Positions 11,733-20,382 of a stretch of 64,000 nucleotides of DNA are shown here, one piece after another; position 1 is the stretch's first letter, and every line of letters starts with the position of its first letter. The DNA lies in NCBI RefSeq assembly GCF_003234265.2, contig NZ_CP126256.1, positions 1 through 64,000 on the forward strand, written 5' to 3'. The notes under the pieces were generated by a model, which was given only the letters and a program-made list of their open reading frames with translations, was not told the DNA's origin and made no database searches. A program made the position numbers and the translations under genes. This DNA is from Curtobacterium sp. MCSS17_015. Lineage in GTDB: Bacteria; Actinomycetota; Actinomycetes; Actinomycetales; Microbacteriaceae.

Positions 11733-12293
11733 TCAGGCGGCGGGCTTGCCCGCGTTGTCAGCGTCGTCGGCGACCCACAGGTCGTCGTCGGCGCGGAGCG
11801 TCTGGTACGCGGCGTAGGCAGCACCGGCGACCGCGACGACACCCACCACGATGAGGGCGACCCCACCGAAGCCGATGCCCTTCTTCTCCGGGACGGGAGC
11901 CTGCTTGAGGAACACCCCGCCTCGCTTCTGCGCTTCCTTCACGATCTTCTGGACGCGCGGGTCCTTCGCCAGGTCCCCGACGCTGAGCACGGAGCCAGCG
12001 GTCGAGATGAGGCCGGGCACGACCTCGGACTGGAAACGGTGCGAGGCACTCTGAGCGGCAGAGGTCGCAGCGTGCACGCCCGTCGCGACCGCGGGACGGA
12101 GCCCGTTGTCGATCGCGTTCTGGACGCGGGGAGCGAGGTCCTTCCGGGCAGCATCGGCGGCGTGTCCCCGGGCCTCGGCCAGGATGGCGTTCGCGTGCTC
12201 CAGGACCTTCCGCTGCTCCCCGAGGAGCGTCGCGGTCTTGCCCTTGAGCTTCTTGATCTGCTTCCGGCGCTTGCGCGGGATCTCGATCGACAT
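11733..12293 (-). CDS. Membrane-anchored protein of unknown function
   Basis: I do not recognise the family. The 186-residue product has a very basic N-terminus (residues 5-20, KR-rich), a predicted helical alanine-rich middle, one membrane segment at about 142-163, and an acidic C-terminal tail. The start is ATG with GGAGG six bases upstream; longer upstream readings have no support. It is transcribed alone, divergently from ppiA, and ends in a strong hairpin. Topology suggests a single-pass membrane protein with a charged cytoplasmic helical domain (inference). Confidence 0.75.
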   Translation of the reverse strand: MSIEIPRKRRKQIKKLKGKTATLLGEQRKVLEHANAILAEARGHAADAARKDLAPRVQNAIDNGLRPAVATGVHAATSAAQSASHRFQSEVVPGLISTAGSVLSVGDLAKDPRVQKIVKEAQKRGGVFLKQAPVPEKKGIGFGGVALIVVGVVAVAGAAYAAYQTLRADDDLWVADDADNAGKPAA

Positions 12294-12407
12294 TCGGTAC
12301 CTCCATGGGTCGACGTGCCCCCATCCTGCCACCAGGTCGGCTGACAGGTCACAGATCACCGGCTGTGCGTCCCGTGCAGATCCAGCGCCACATGAGAGAA
12401 TCGGATC

Positions 12408-12947
12408 ATGTCTCTGCACACCGCTGTCGCAACGATCCACACCAACAAGGGCGACATCCGCGTCAACCTCTTCGGCAACCACGCCCCGAAGACCGTCCAG
12501 AACTTCGTCGGTCTGGCGACCGGCACGCAGGAGTGGACGCACCCCGGCACCGGCAAGGTGTCGACCGACAAGCTCTACGACGGCGTGGTCTTCCACCGCA
12601 TCATCAAGGACTTCATGATCCAGGGCGGCGACCCGCTCGGCCAGGGCATCGGCGGCCCGGGTTACCGCTTCGACGACGAGATCTCGCCGGAGCTCACGTT
12701 CCAGAACCCGTACATCTTCGCCATGGCGAACGCCGGTATCCAGGGCGGCCGCGGGACCAACGGCTCGCAGTTCTTCATCACCACGGTGGCGACCCCCTGG
12801 CTGCAGGGCAAGCACACCATCTTCGGTGAGGTCGCCGACGACGAGTCGCGCGCGGTCGTCGACGCGATCGAGGGCGTCCAGACCGACGGTCGTGACAAGC
12901 CCGTCGAGGACGTCGTCATCCAGAGCATCGACGTCGAGGACGTCTGA
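12408..12947 (+). CDS. ppiA: Peptidyl-prolyl cis-trans isomerase (cyclophilin type)
   Basis: Catalyses proline isomerisation during protein folding. The 179 residues carry the cyclophilin core FHRIIKDFMIQGGDP, GSQFFITT and GKHTIFGEV. No signal peptide, so cytoplasmic. GAGAAT just upstream of the ATG could be a -10 for a near-leaderless transcript. It is followed five bases later by the rhomboid gene, as in many Actinobacteria. Confidence 0.95.
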   Translation: MSLHTAVATIHTNKGDIRVNLFGNHAPKTVQNFVGLATGTQEWTHPGTGKVSTDKLYDGVVFHRIIKDFMIQGGDPLGQGIGGPGYRFDDEISPELTFQNPYIFAMANAGIQGGRGTNGSQFFITTVATPWLQGKHTIFGEVADDESRAVVDAIEGVQTDGRDKPVEDVVIQSIDVEDV

Positions 12948-12952
12948 CCCGG

Positions 12953-13804
12953 GTGACCGACTCCACCTCGGCTTCGTCGAACACCTGCTACCGGCACCCG
13001 GACCGGCCGAGCTTCGTGCTCTGCCAGCGCTGCGGGCGGACCATCTGCCCGGAGTGCCAGACGCCGGCAGCGGTCGGGGTGCACTGCCCCGAGTGCGTCC
13101 GTGAGCAGCGGGCGAAGTTCACGGAGAACCGTCGGGCATCCGGCCCGAGCAGCCTGACCGTCGCGCGGCGCCGCTTCGCGATGCTCGACCAGAAGGCGAC
13201 GGTCGTGTTGATCGCCGTCTCGGTGGTCGTCTGGCTGCTCGACCAGCTGTCCGGGGGCTTCCTCGCGCAGTGGCTCGCGTACAACTCCGCCCTGCTGCCG
13301 ACGCAGCCGTGGCGGATCGTCACCGTGCTGTTCGTGCACTCGAGCTTCCTCCACATCGCTTTCAACATGTGGGCACTGTTCATCTTCGGTCGGATGCTCG
13401 AGAACATGCTCGGCACGTGGCGGTTCCTGGCGCTGTACTTCATCGCCGGGATCGGCGGGTCCATGCTCGTGACGTTCCTGGCCCCGGGAACCTGGGTGGT
13501 CGGGGCGTCGGGTGCGATCTTCGGCCTCTTCGCGGCGTTCTTCGTGCTGCAGCGCAGCCTCGGGAACAACGCGGTCTCGCTGTTGGTCGTCATCGGGTTG
13601 AACCTGGTCATCGGGTTCCTGCCCGGGACGAACATCTCGTGGCAGGCCCACGTGGGCGGCATCCTGGCCGGCTTCGTCACCGGCTTCGTGTTCGCGCGGA
13701 CGAGGAACGTCCGGCAGCGCGGGTTGCAGACCACGCTCCTCGTCCTGGAGGCCGTGGTCGCCATCGCGCTCTGCTTCGTCGGGTACGCACTCACCTCCGC
13801 CTGA
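12953..13804 (+). CDS. Rhomboid family intramembrane serine protease
   Basis: Predicted membrane protease, 283 residues, GTG start. The N-terminal 50 residues form a zinc-binding B-box-like module (CYRHP, CQRCG, CPEC, CPECVRE), followed by six to seven membrane segments from about residue 78. The catalytic serine is in GASGAIFGLFAAF and the histidine in WQAHVGGILAGF; the HIAFNMWALFIFG segment matches the rhomboid HxxxN box. Substrates unknown. Co-oriented with ppiA, likely one operon ended by the hairpin after the stop. Confidence 0.93.
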   Translation: MTDSTSASSNTCYRHPDRPSFVLCQRCGRTICPECQTPAAVGVHCPECVREQRAKFTENRRASGPSSLTVARRRFAMLDQKATVVLIAVSVVVWLLDQLSGGFLAQWLAYNSALLPTQPWRIVTVLFVHSSFLHIAFNMWALFIFGRMLENMLGTWRFLALYFIAGIGGSMLVTFLAPGTWVVGASGAIFGLFAAFFVLQRSLGNNAVSLLVVIGLNLVIGFLPGTNISWQAHVGGILAGFVTGFVFARTRNVRQRGLQTTLLVLEAVVAIALCFVGYALTSA

Positions 13805-13823
13805 CCTCACGACGGCTCACGAG

Positions 13824-13857
13824 AGAACGCCCCACCGCTCCGGCGGTGGGGCGTTCT
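13824..13857 (+). terminator. Terminator after rhomboid gene
   Basis: Stem AGAACGCCCCACCG / CGGTGGGGCGTTCT with a six-base centre, 20 bases after the rhomboid stop. Closes the ppiA-rhomboid operon. Confidence 0.8.
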
Positions 13858-13937
13858 GCATGCCGTCCCGGCACGGACCAGCGGTCAGCGCTCCGGCAGC
13901 GCTGGGCGTCGGCCGTTCTCCACACCTCGACCAGAAG

Positions 13938-14117
13938 TTGTCCACATCTGTGGAGAGACCAGTGAGTTACACCCGTGTGATTATCCCCACTGTGGACGAG
14001 CCTGTGGAGAACTCCGGCCAGGGAGTGTGGAACGTTGTGTGGAGAACCTGCCGATCTGTGGAGAACTCGGGGCGCGCCTCCCGGCAGGAGGGCCGCTGGC
14101 GAGTTCCTTGTGGACAG
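13938..14117. other. Cluster of DnaA-box-like 9-mers outside oriC
   Basis: In 180 bases there are about nine TGTGGA/TCCACA-type sites: TTGTCCACA at 13938, TTATCCCCA at 13981, three identical TGTGGAGAA at 14003, 14038 and 14057, TGTGGAGAG at 13949, and TGTGGAC/TGTGGAAC variants at 13991, 14026 and 14109. Only the first is a canonical GC-type DnaA box. The gap lies between convergent genes and between two terminators, so it is not a promoter region. Likely a DnaA titration or accessory site (inference). Confidence 0.6.
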
Positions 14118-14121
14118 ACGA

Positions 14122-14157
14122 CGACGCCCGCCACACCAGCAGGTGCGACGGGCGTCG
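14122..14157 (-). terminator. Terminator of crgA
   Basis: Arms CGACGCCCG and CGGGCGTCG enclose a loop that itself contains CACC/GGTG pairing. It sits about 20 bases downstream of the crgA stop codon. Confidence 0.7.
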
Positions 14158-14176
14158 GATCGGAGCGCTGGACTGC

Positions 14177-14431
14177 TCAGCGCCACCGGGTGGTCATGAG
14201 GAAGCCGATGAACATGATGCCGAAGCCGATGAGGATGTTCCACGAGTTCAGCGTCGGGACCGGGAGCGTGCCGCCGGAGACGTAGAAGACGATGACCCAG
14301 GCGAGGCCGATGAGCATGAAGCCGAACATGACCGGCTTGAACCACACGGGGTTCGGTTGGTCCCCCGCGGTGTCGACCGAGTCGGCTCGGGTCTTCCGGG
14401 CGGGCTTGGTGCGGTCCTTGTCCATGGCCAT
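14177..14431 (-). CDS. crgA: Cell division protein CrgA
   Basis: Small integral membrane protein of the actinobacterial divisome that interacts with FtsZ and PBPs in relatives. The 84 residues have a basic N-terminus and two membrane segments (about 30-50 and 62-80) with the family motif NPVWFKPVMFGFMLIG. Start could be this ATG or the ATG two codons later. Location opposite trpG, next to the pknB cluster, matches the mycobacterial and Streptomyces arrangement. Confidence 0.92.
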   Translation of the reverse strand: MAMDKDRTKPARKTRADSVDTAGDQPNPVWFKPVMFGFMLIGLAWVIVFYVSGGTLPVPTLNSWNILIGFGIMFIGFLMTTRWR

Positions 14432-14512
14432 GGCCGGTATCCTACCGTCACCAGGCGTGAGCGCGGGCCGACGGAGGCTGCTCACATCCCCCACGAGTAC
14501 GGTGAACGGCCC

Positions 14513-15151
14513 ATGACCAAGATCCTCGTCGTCGACAACTACGACAGCTTCGTGTACACCCTCAACGGCTACGTCCAGCAGCTCGGAGCGGACACCGACG
14601 TGGTGCGCAACGACGCGTTCCCGCAGGACGAGATCGCGGACCGGATCGGCGAGTACGACGGTGTGCTGCTCTCGCCGGGTCCCGGCACGCCCGCCGACGC
14701 CGGGGTCTCGATCCCCACCGTCCGTGCGGCGATCGCGGTCGACAAGCCCCTGCTGGGAGTGTGCCTCGGGCATCAGGCCATCGCGGAGGCCCTCGGGGCC
14801 ACGGTCACCCATGCGGAAGAGCTCATGCACGGCAAGACCTCGCAGGTGGACCACGACGACAGCGTGCTGTTCTCCGGCGTCCCGCACCCCTTCACGGCCA
14901 CGCGGTACCACTCGCTGGCCATCGTCGACGGCACCGTCCCCGATGAACTGACGGTCACCGCCCGGACTGCCGGCGGCGTCATCATGGGCGTCCAGCACCG
15001 CGGAGCCCCCGTGTACGGCGTGCAGTTCCACCCGGAGTCGGTGCTCACCGAAGGCGGGTACCGGATGGTCGGCAACTGGCTGGAGACCGCCGGACTCGAC
15101 GGTGCCGCGGAGCGCGCAGCCGGACTCGGGCCGCTCATCACCGGCCGCTAG
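14513..15151 (+). CDS. trpG: Anthranilate/aminodeoxychorismate synthase glutamine amidotransferase
   Basis: Class I glutaminase subunit that supplies ammonia for anthranilate or para-aminobenzoate synthesis. The 212 residues start MTKILVVDNYDSFVYTL and show the nucleophile cysteine in GVCLGHQAI and the His-Glu pair in VQFHPESV. Which partner it serves cannot be told from sequence, as no component I gene is nearby; the trpG/pabA name follows the conserved location beside pknB. Confidence 0.92.
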   Translation: MTKILVVDNYDSFVYTLNGYVQQLGADTDVVRNDAFPQDEIADRIGEYDGVLLSPGPGTPADAGVSIPTVRAAIAVDKPLLGVCLGHQAIAEALGATVTHAEELMHGKTSQVDHDDSVLFSGVPHPFTATRYHSLAIVDGTVPDELTVTARTAGGVIMGVQHRGAPVYGVQFHPESVLTEGGYRMVGNWLETAGLDGAAERAAGLGPLITGR

Positions 15152-15248
15152 GCGGACCAGCCGGCCGGCGCCCACGGAGCGGGATCCCCGCACCGGGGCT
15201 GTCGCTGACGAAGCCCCCGTCAGGCCGACCGACTCGTCCGCGCTCGGG

Positions 15249-17057
15249 TCAGTCGCCCGCGCCGTCGTCGCCGCCCTGGTCGCCGGCGCCGTCCTGGTCG
15301 CCGCCGTCATCGGGCGGGGAGAGCTGTCGCGACGGCTGGGACGATGCGGCGCAGTACGTCAGCACGACCGTGCTGCCCTGGGCGACGTCGCTGGACGGGA
15401 TGCTCTGCTGCGTGACGGTGTTCCCGGTGCACGCGTACGAGGGTGACCCCTGCACCGTGAGGCCGAGGCCCCGCAGGGTCGCATCCGCGGTGGTGAAGGG
15501 CTGCTGGGTCACGTCGGGGAGCTTCACCTTGCCGTTGGACACGACCAGGTCCACGACGGATCCCTTGGGCTGCGCCCCACCAGCGGCCGGGTCGGTGCTC
15601 AGGACGGTGCCCTCGGGAGCCGTCGCCGAGTAGTCGGACGTGACCGCACCCACCGTGAAACCGGCGTCCTCGAGTGTCTTGGTCGCCGCGTCCTGGGAGG
15701 CCGATCCGACGTCGGGGACGGCCACCTGCTCCGGTCCGGTGGACACGACGAGGCGGATCTCCTGCTTGCGGGCGACGGGTGTCCCCGACCCGGGCTCGGA
15801 GCGGATCACCGTGTCCTTCGGCACGTCGTCCGACGGCTCCTCCACGCTCACGGGTGTCAGGCCACGGGCGGCGAGCCGGTCCCTCGCCTCGGTGTACGTC
15901 TGCCCCGCGACGCTCGGCACCTTGACGGAGGAACTGACCGGGGGCTTGCCGGGCTCGAGGTTGACGACGAAGTACGCGACGGCGGCGATCACCGCGACGG
16001 TCAGGACGATGCCGAGCCAGATCCAGGCCACCGGAGGCCGGTTCTGCGTGCGCTGTGGCGGGCGTTCCTGGGTGTCGTCGAGTTCCCGGAACGCGACGTC
16101 GGCCGTCGCGGCCGCGCGGGGGTTGACACCGAACAGCAGTGACGCGTCGTCGGCAGCGGCGGCGGCGAGCTTCTTCGACGAGGTCGGCACGTGACCGGCA
16201 GCGGCCTGCTGCAGGTCACGGCGGAACTCCGCAGCGTTCTGGAAGCGCCGGGTGCGGTCCTTCACGAGGGCGTGCAAGGTCACCGCGTCGAGCGCCGGGG
16301 ACACCGTGGACGTGATCGTCGAGGGAGCGACGGGCTGTTCGCTCACGTGCTGGTACGCCACCGCGACCGGCGATGCACCGAGGAACGGCGGGCGGCCGGT
16401 CAGCAGTTCGAACAGCACGATGCCGGTCGAGTACAGGTCCGTGCGGGCGTCGACGAGCTCGCCGCGGGCCTGCTCCGGCGAGAAGTAGGAGGCGGTCCCG
16501 AGGATCGACGTGGTCTGCGCGACGGTGGCCGACGTGTCCGTGATGGCGCGGGCGATCCCGAAGTCCATCACCTTCACCTGGCCGGAGTGCGTGATCATCA
16601 CGTTGGCCGGCTTGATGTCACGGTGCACGACGCCGGCACGGTGCGAGAACTCGAGGGCGGTGAGGATGCCCTCGACGATGCGGGCCGCTTCTTCCTGCAC
16701 GACCGGGCCCTCGGCGACGATCTCGCTGAGCGGACGACCCTCGACGTACTCCATGACGATGAAGGGGACCTGCACCTCGGCGCCCGTGGGTTCGCGGACG
16801 GTCTCCTCGCCGGCGTCGTAGACGCGGACGATCGTCGGGTGCGCCATCCGTGCCGCCGCCTGGGCCTCTTGCCGGAACCGTGTGCGGAAGGCCGGGTCGT
16901 TCGCGAGGCTCGGCTTCAACAGCTTGACGGCGACCCGCCGACCGAGTCGAGTGTCGGTCCCGACGTGGACGGTGGCCATGCCCCCTCGACCGATGACGTC
17001 ACCGATCTCGTAACGGTTGGCGAGGAGCGTGATCCCCGCGGTCACACCTTCTGGCAC
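15249..17057 (-). CDS. pknB: PASTA-domain serine/threonine protein kinase PknB
   Basis: Transmembrane sensor kinase controlling wall growth and division. GTG start (GGAGGAGTAC before it) gives 602 residues. Kinase domain about 15-282: glycine loop GRGGMA, Lys45, HRD at 145-147, DFG at 165-167, activation loop rich in Thr. One membrane helix at about 344-365 is followed by three extracellular PASTA repeats (376-440, 443-507, 510-569), which in the family sense muropeptides/lipid II, then an acidic Gly/Asp tail. A hairpin separates it from pknA, so it probably has its own promoter. Confidence 0.96.
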   Translation of the reverse strand: MPEGVTAGITLLANRYEIGDVIGRGGMATVHVGTDTRLGRRVAVKLLKPSLANDPAFRTRFRQEAQAAARMAHPTIVRVYDAGEETVREPTGAEVQVPFIVMEYVEGRPLSEIVAEGPVVQEEAARIVEGILTALEFSHRAGVVHRDIKPANVMITHSGQVKVMDFGIARAITDTSATVAQTTSILGTASYFSPEQARGELVDARTDLYSTGIVLFELLTGRPPFLGASPVAVAYQHVSEQPVAPSTITSTVSPALDAVTLHALVKDRTRRFQNAAEFRRDLQQAAAGHVPTSSKKLAAAAADDASLLFGVNPRAAATADVAFRELDDTQERPPQRTQNRPPVAWIWLGIVLTVAVIAAVAYFVVNLEPGKPPVSSSVKVPSVAGQTYTEARDRLAARGLTPVSVEEPSDDVPKDTVIRSEPGSGTPVARKQEIRLVVSTGPEQVAVPDVGSASQDAATKTLEDAGFTVGAVTSDYSATAPEGTVLSTDPAAGGAQPKGSVVDLVVSNGKVKLPDVTQQPFTTADATLRGLGLTVQGSPSYACTGNTVTQQSIPSSDVAQGSTVVLTYCAASSQPSRQLSPPDDGGDQDGAGDQGGDDGAGD

Positions 17058-17155
17058 GTACTCCTCCGAATGTCCGTCCGAGCAAGTGTACGGCAGGGGT
17101 GTCTGGTGGGACGCTGGCCGACCGCGCTGACGGGTCAACCGTTACCGGAACGTGG

Positions 17156-17188
17156 CGAGGCCCTGACACGCATCGTGCCAGGGCCTCG
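17156..17188 (-). terminator. Terminator between pknA and pknB
   Basis: Stem CGAGGCCCTG / CAGGGCCTCG with an inner CACG-CAT-CGTG pairing, 19 bases past the pknA stop. It closes the fhaA-to-pknA operon before pknB. Confidence 0.75.
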
Positions 17189-17206
17189 TGACGGTCTCGC
17201 GCTGAC

Positions 17207-18931
17207 TCAGTCCTGCGGGGTGGCGGTCGGCGTCGGGGCGTCCGTCGGCTCCGGCGGCTGCACCCAGGTGGCGGTCGCCGGGTCCGAGCTGCTCGACGCC
17301 GCGAGGTTGCCGCACGTCACGGTGTAGGACAGCGTCACGTCGTTGCCCGGCTGGTCGGCCTGGATGTCGACGGACGTCTCGGACGTGTCACCGCTCGTCG
17401 CGCCGGAGGCGTCCTTCCCGCCGGAGACCGTCCACGAGTACTTCGAGACGGTGTACCCGGTCGGGCAGGTCGCGGTCGACCAGCTGAACGTCACGGCGCC
17501 GGTGGCCGACACCGCGCCGGCACTCGGCGTGTTCGGCTTGTTGACCGAAGGAGGCGCGGTGTACTCCCGCAGGGTCACGAGCGTGCCCTCGGCCAGGCTG
17601 CCGGTGGGGCTGATCGACTGCACGGTGTTGGCCTGCTCGGCCGAGGCTGCGGGGTCGCCGTCCTGGACCTGCACGGCGAAGCCGAGCGACTGGAGTTCCG
17701 CACGGACCTCGTCGGTGGACCGCCCGACGTAGTCGCCGGGGTTGATCGTCGTCCGCGTCTCGGTCGGGGTCGGCGTCGGCTCCTCGGTGGGCGTCTGGAC
17801 CGGGGAGGACGTCGCCGAACGGCTCGGCGACGGATCGGGATCCGCGTCCTGGCCCTGGTTCGCGAACACGATCCCGCCGATGACGAGTGCCGCGACGACC
17901 ACGGCCGCGACGACCCACCAGATCCAGGCCCGGCTCTTCTTCTCTTCTTCGTCGTCCTCCGGCCCGGCGGGCGTCCGAGGAGCACCGCCGACGACGGGCG
18001 CGTTCGGCTGCGTGCCGATCAGTGCCGTGGCGTCGTCGTTCCCGGCCGGCGGGTTGAAGGCGACGGTACCTGCGCCGGCGAGCGCGGGGACCGCGACCGT
18101 CGCGGCGGCGACGTCACCGCGGCGCAACGCCTGGGCGGCACGCGCCAGGTTGGCAGCCGTCGCGGGACGGTCGGCGGGCTTCTTCGCGATGCAGGACATC
18201 ACGAGCGCCGCCACCGGCTCCGGGACCGTGCCCGGGAGCGCCGGCGGCTGCTCGTTGATGTGCGCCATCGCGATCGCGACCTGCGACTCGCCCGTGAACG
18301 GTCGACGTCCCGCCAAGCACTCGTACGCGACGATGCCGAGGGAGTAGATGTCGGTCGACGGGGAGGCCGGGTGACCGCTGGCCTGTTCGGGCGAGAGGTA
18401 CTGCACCGTCCCCATGACCTGACCGGTCGCCGTGAGGGGGACCTGGTCGGCGATGCGCGCGATCCCGAAGTCGGTGATCTTGACGCGGCCGTCCGGGGTG
18501 ATGAGCAGGTTGCCGGGCTTGATGTCGCGGTGCACGAGGCCGACCGCGTGCGCGGCCTGCAGGGCGTTCGCGGTCTGGGCGACGATGTCGAGGACCTTGT
18601 CGACCGGGAGGGTGTGCTCCCGCTCGATCATGGTGGAGAGTGCCTCACCCGGGACGAGCTCCATGACGAGGTAGGCGCTGCCGTCCTCCTCGCCGTAGTC
18701 GAAGACGTTGGCGATGCCCTCGTGGTTGACGAGGGCGGCGTGCCGGGCCTCGGCGCGGAAGCGCTCGAGGAACCCGGGGTCACCGAGGTACTCGTCCTTG
18801 AGGATCTTCAGGGCGACGGTGCGACCGATGACCAGGTCGGTCGCCTGCCACACCTCTCCCATGCCGCCGATGGCGACCCGGGACGAGAGCTGGTACCGCC
18901 CACCGAAGGTGAGTCCGCTGGTGGGTCTCAT
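17207..18931 (-). CDS. pknA: Serine/threonine protein kinase PknA, with C-terminal PASTA and Cys-pair domain
   Basis: Second transmembrane kinase of the cluster, 574 residues. Kinase domain 12-272 with GGMGEV, Lys42, HRD at 134-136 and DFG at 154-156; membrane helix about 335-357; Pro/Thr linker 365-395; one PASTA-like repeat 395-457. Residues 462-557 form an additional beta-rich, fibronectin/Ig-like region with two cysteines (489, 540), absent from mycobacterial PknA. Its ATGA start overlaps the pbpA stop by four bases, so the two are co-translated. Confidence 0.93.
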   Translation of the reverse strand: MRPTSGLTFGGRYQLSSRVAIGGMGEVWQATDLVIGRTVALKILKDEYLGDPGFLERFRAEARHAALVNHEGIANVFDYGEEDGSAYLVMELVPGEALSTMIEREHTLPVDKVLDIVAQTANALQAAHAVGLVHRDIKPGNLLITPDGRVKITDFGIARIADQVPLTATGQVMGTVQYLSPEQASGHPASPSTDIYSLGIVAYECLAGRRPFTGESQVAIAMAHINEQPPALPGTVPEPVAALVMSCIAKKPADRPATAANLARAAQALRRGDVAAATVAVPALAGAGTVAFNPPAGNDDATALIGTQPNAPVVGGAPRTPAGPEDDEEEKKSRAWIWWVVAAVVVAALVIGGIVFANQGQDADPDPSPSRSATSSPVQTPTEEPTPTPTETRTTINPGDYVGRSTDEVRAELQSLGFAVQVQDGDPAASAEQANTVQSISPTGSLAEGTLVTLREYTAPPSVNKPNTPSAGAVSATGAVTFSWSTATCPTGYTVSKYSWTVSGGKDASGATSGDTSETSVDIQADQPGNDVTLSYTVTCGNLAASSSSDPATATWVQPPEPTDAPTPTATPQD

Positions 18932-20382
18932 TTGTTCAGCACCGCCTCCATGACTTTCTTCGCGACGGGAGCCGCGACCGTGTTGCCGACGCCGGACTGA
19001 CCGAGTCCGCCGCCGTTCCCGACGACCACGGCGACCGCGACCTCGGGGTCCTTGGCCGGGGCGAAGCCCGTGAACCAGAGTGTGTACGGATCGCCCGTCC
19101 CGCCCTCGGCGGTCCCGGTCTTGCCCGCGACGTCGACACCGTCGATCTTCGCATTCGTTCCCGTCCCGGCCGCGACGACGCTCTGCATCGCCTCGGTCAG
19201 GTCGGCGGCCTGGTCGGACGACAGGGGCGCGCTGTACTGCTTCGGGGAGAACGACTCGACGGTCTTCAGGTCGCTCGTCTCGATCGATTCGACGAGCGAT
19301 GGCTGCATCACCCGACCGCCGTTCGCGATGCCCGACGCCACCATCGCCATCTGCAGCGGGGTCACCCGGTCGTTCGCCTGGCCGAACGCGCTGAGCATGA
19401 GCTGCGCGGTGGACTCCGGCTCCGGGTACTGGCTGGGCGTGGCCGAGGTCGGGATGTCGATGACGTCGCCGAAGCCGTACGCGTCCGCGGTCTTCTTGAT
19501 GGTGTCGTACCCGAGCTTCTGCCCGAGTTCGGCGAAGGGGATGTTGCACGAGTACTGGATGGCCACGCGGAGCTTGACCTCGTCGCCACCGCCGCAGCTG
19601 CCGCCCTCGGCGTTGTTGATCCGCGAGCTCGTCCCCGGGAGCGTCAGGGTCGACGGGTTCGGCAGGGTCGAGTCGAGGGTGAAGTCGCCGCTCGCCAGTG
19701 CGGCGGAGGCCACGACGAGCTTGAAGACCGATCCGGGCGTGTAGAGGTCGCCGGCGATGGCACGGTTCTGGAGCGGCTTGGTGGGGTCCGCCTCGAGCGC
19801 CTGGTACCGGGCGATGACCTCGTCGGTGTCGTGCGAGGTGAGCGAGTTCGGGTCGTAGCCGGGCTTCGACACCATCGCCAGGACCTTGCCGGTCTTCGGC
19901 TGGATCGCCACGACCGCGCCGGTGTTCGCACCGAGAGCGTCGTAGGCCGCCTGCTGCACGTCGGGGTCGATCGTCAGGTTGACGTTGTCGCCTCGGACGT
20001 CCTGTCCGGTCAGGATCGCGTTGAGGTTCTGGAAGAAGGACTCGTCGGAGTTCCCCGAGAGCACCGCGTTCTCGGCGCTCTCGATGCCCGTGTTGCCCTG
20101 GCCGATCGTGAAGTGACCGGTGACGGCCGAGTACAGCTCGCCGTTGTTGTACTTGCGCTGGTACTGGTACTGGTCGTCGACCGCGGTGGACTCGGCGATG
20201 GGCTTGCCGTCGACGAGGATCGCGCCGCGCTTGGTCGAGTAACTGTCGAGGATGGTGCGCGAGTTCCGGGAGTCGGCACGGAGCGAGTCCGCCGAGAAGA
20301 ACTGGATCGAGGTCGTCGACACGAACAGGGCGACGAACATGAGCACCACGACGGTCGAGACGCCGCGGAGTTGGCGGTTCAT
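18928..20382 (-). CDS. pbpA: Penicillin-binding protein (transpeptidase) PbpA
   Basis: Class B PBP that cross-links peptidoglycan together with the adjacent RodA glycosyltransferase. 484 residues: signal-anchor helix 9-29, dimerisation domain, then the transpeptidase with SVFK (Ser218, Lys221), SCN at 278-280 and KTG at 421-423. All three catalytic motifs are intact. Overlaps rodA and pknA by four bases at each end (ATGA), a tightly coupled operon. Confidence 0.96.
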   Translation of the reverse strand: MNRQLRGVSTVVVLMFVALFVSTTSIQFFSADSLRADSRNSRTILDSYSTKRGAILVDGKPIAESTAVDDQYQYQRKYNNGELYSAVTGHFTIGQGNTGIESAENAVLSGNSDESFFQNLNAILTGQDVRGDNVNLTIDPDVQQAAYDALGANTGAVVAIQPKTGKVLAMVSKPGYDPNSLTSHDTDEVIARYQALEADPTKPLQNRAIAGDLYTPGSVFKLVVASAALASGDFTLDSTLPNPSTLTLPGTSSRINNAEGGSCGGGDEVKLRVAIQYSCNIPFAELGQKLGYDTIKKTADAYGFGDVIDIPTSATPSQYPEPESTAQLMLSAFGQANDRVTPLQMAMVASGIANGGRVMQPSLVESIETSDLKTVESFSPKQYSAPLSSDQAADLTEAMQSVVAAGTGTNAKIDGVDVAGKTGTAEGGTGDPYTLWFTGFAPAKDPEVAVAVVVGNGGGLGQSGVGNTVAAPVAKKVMEAVLNK

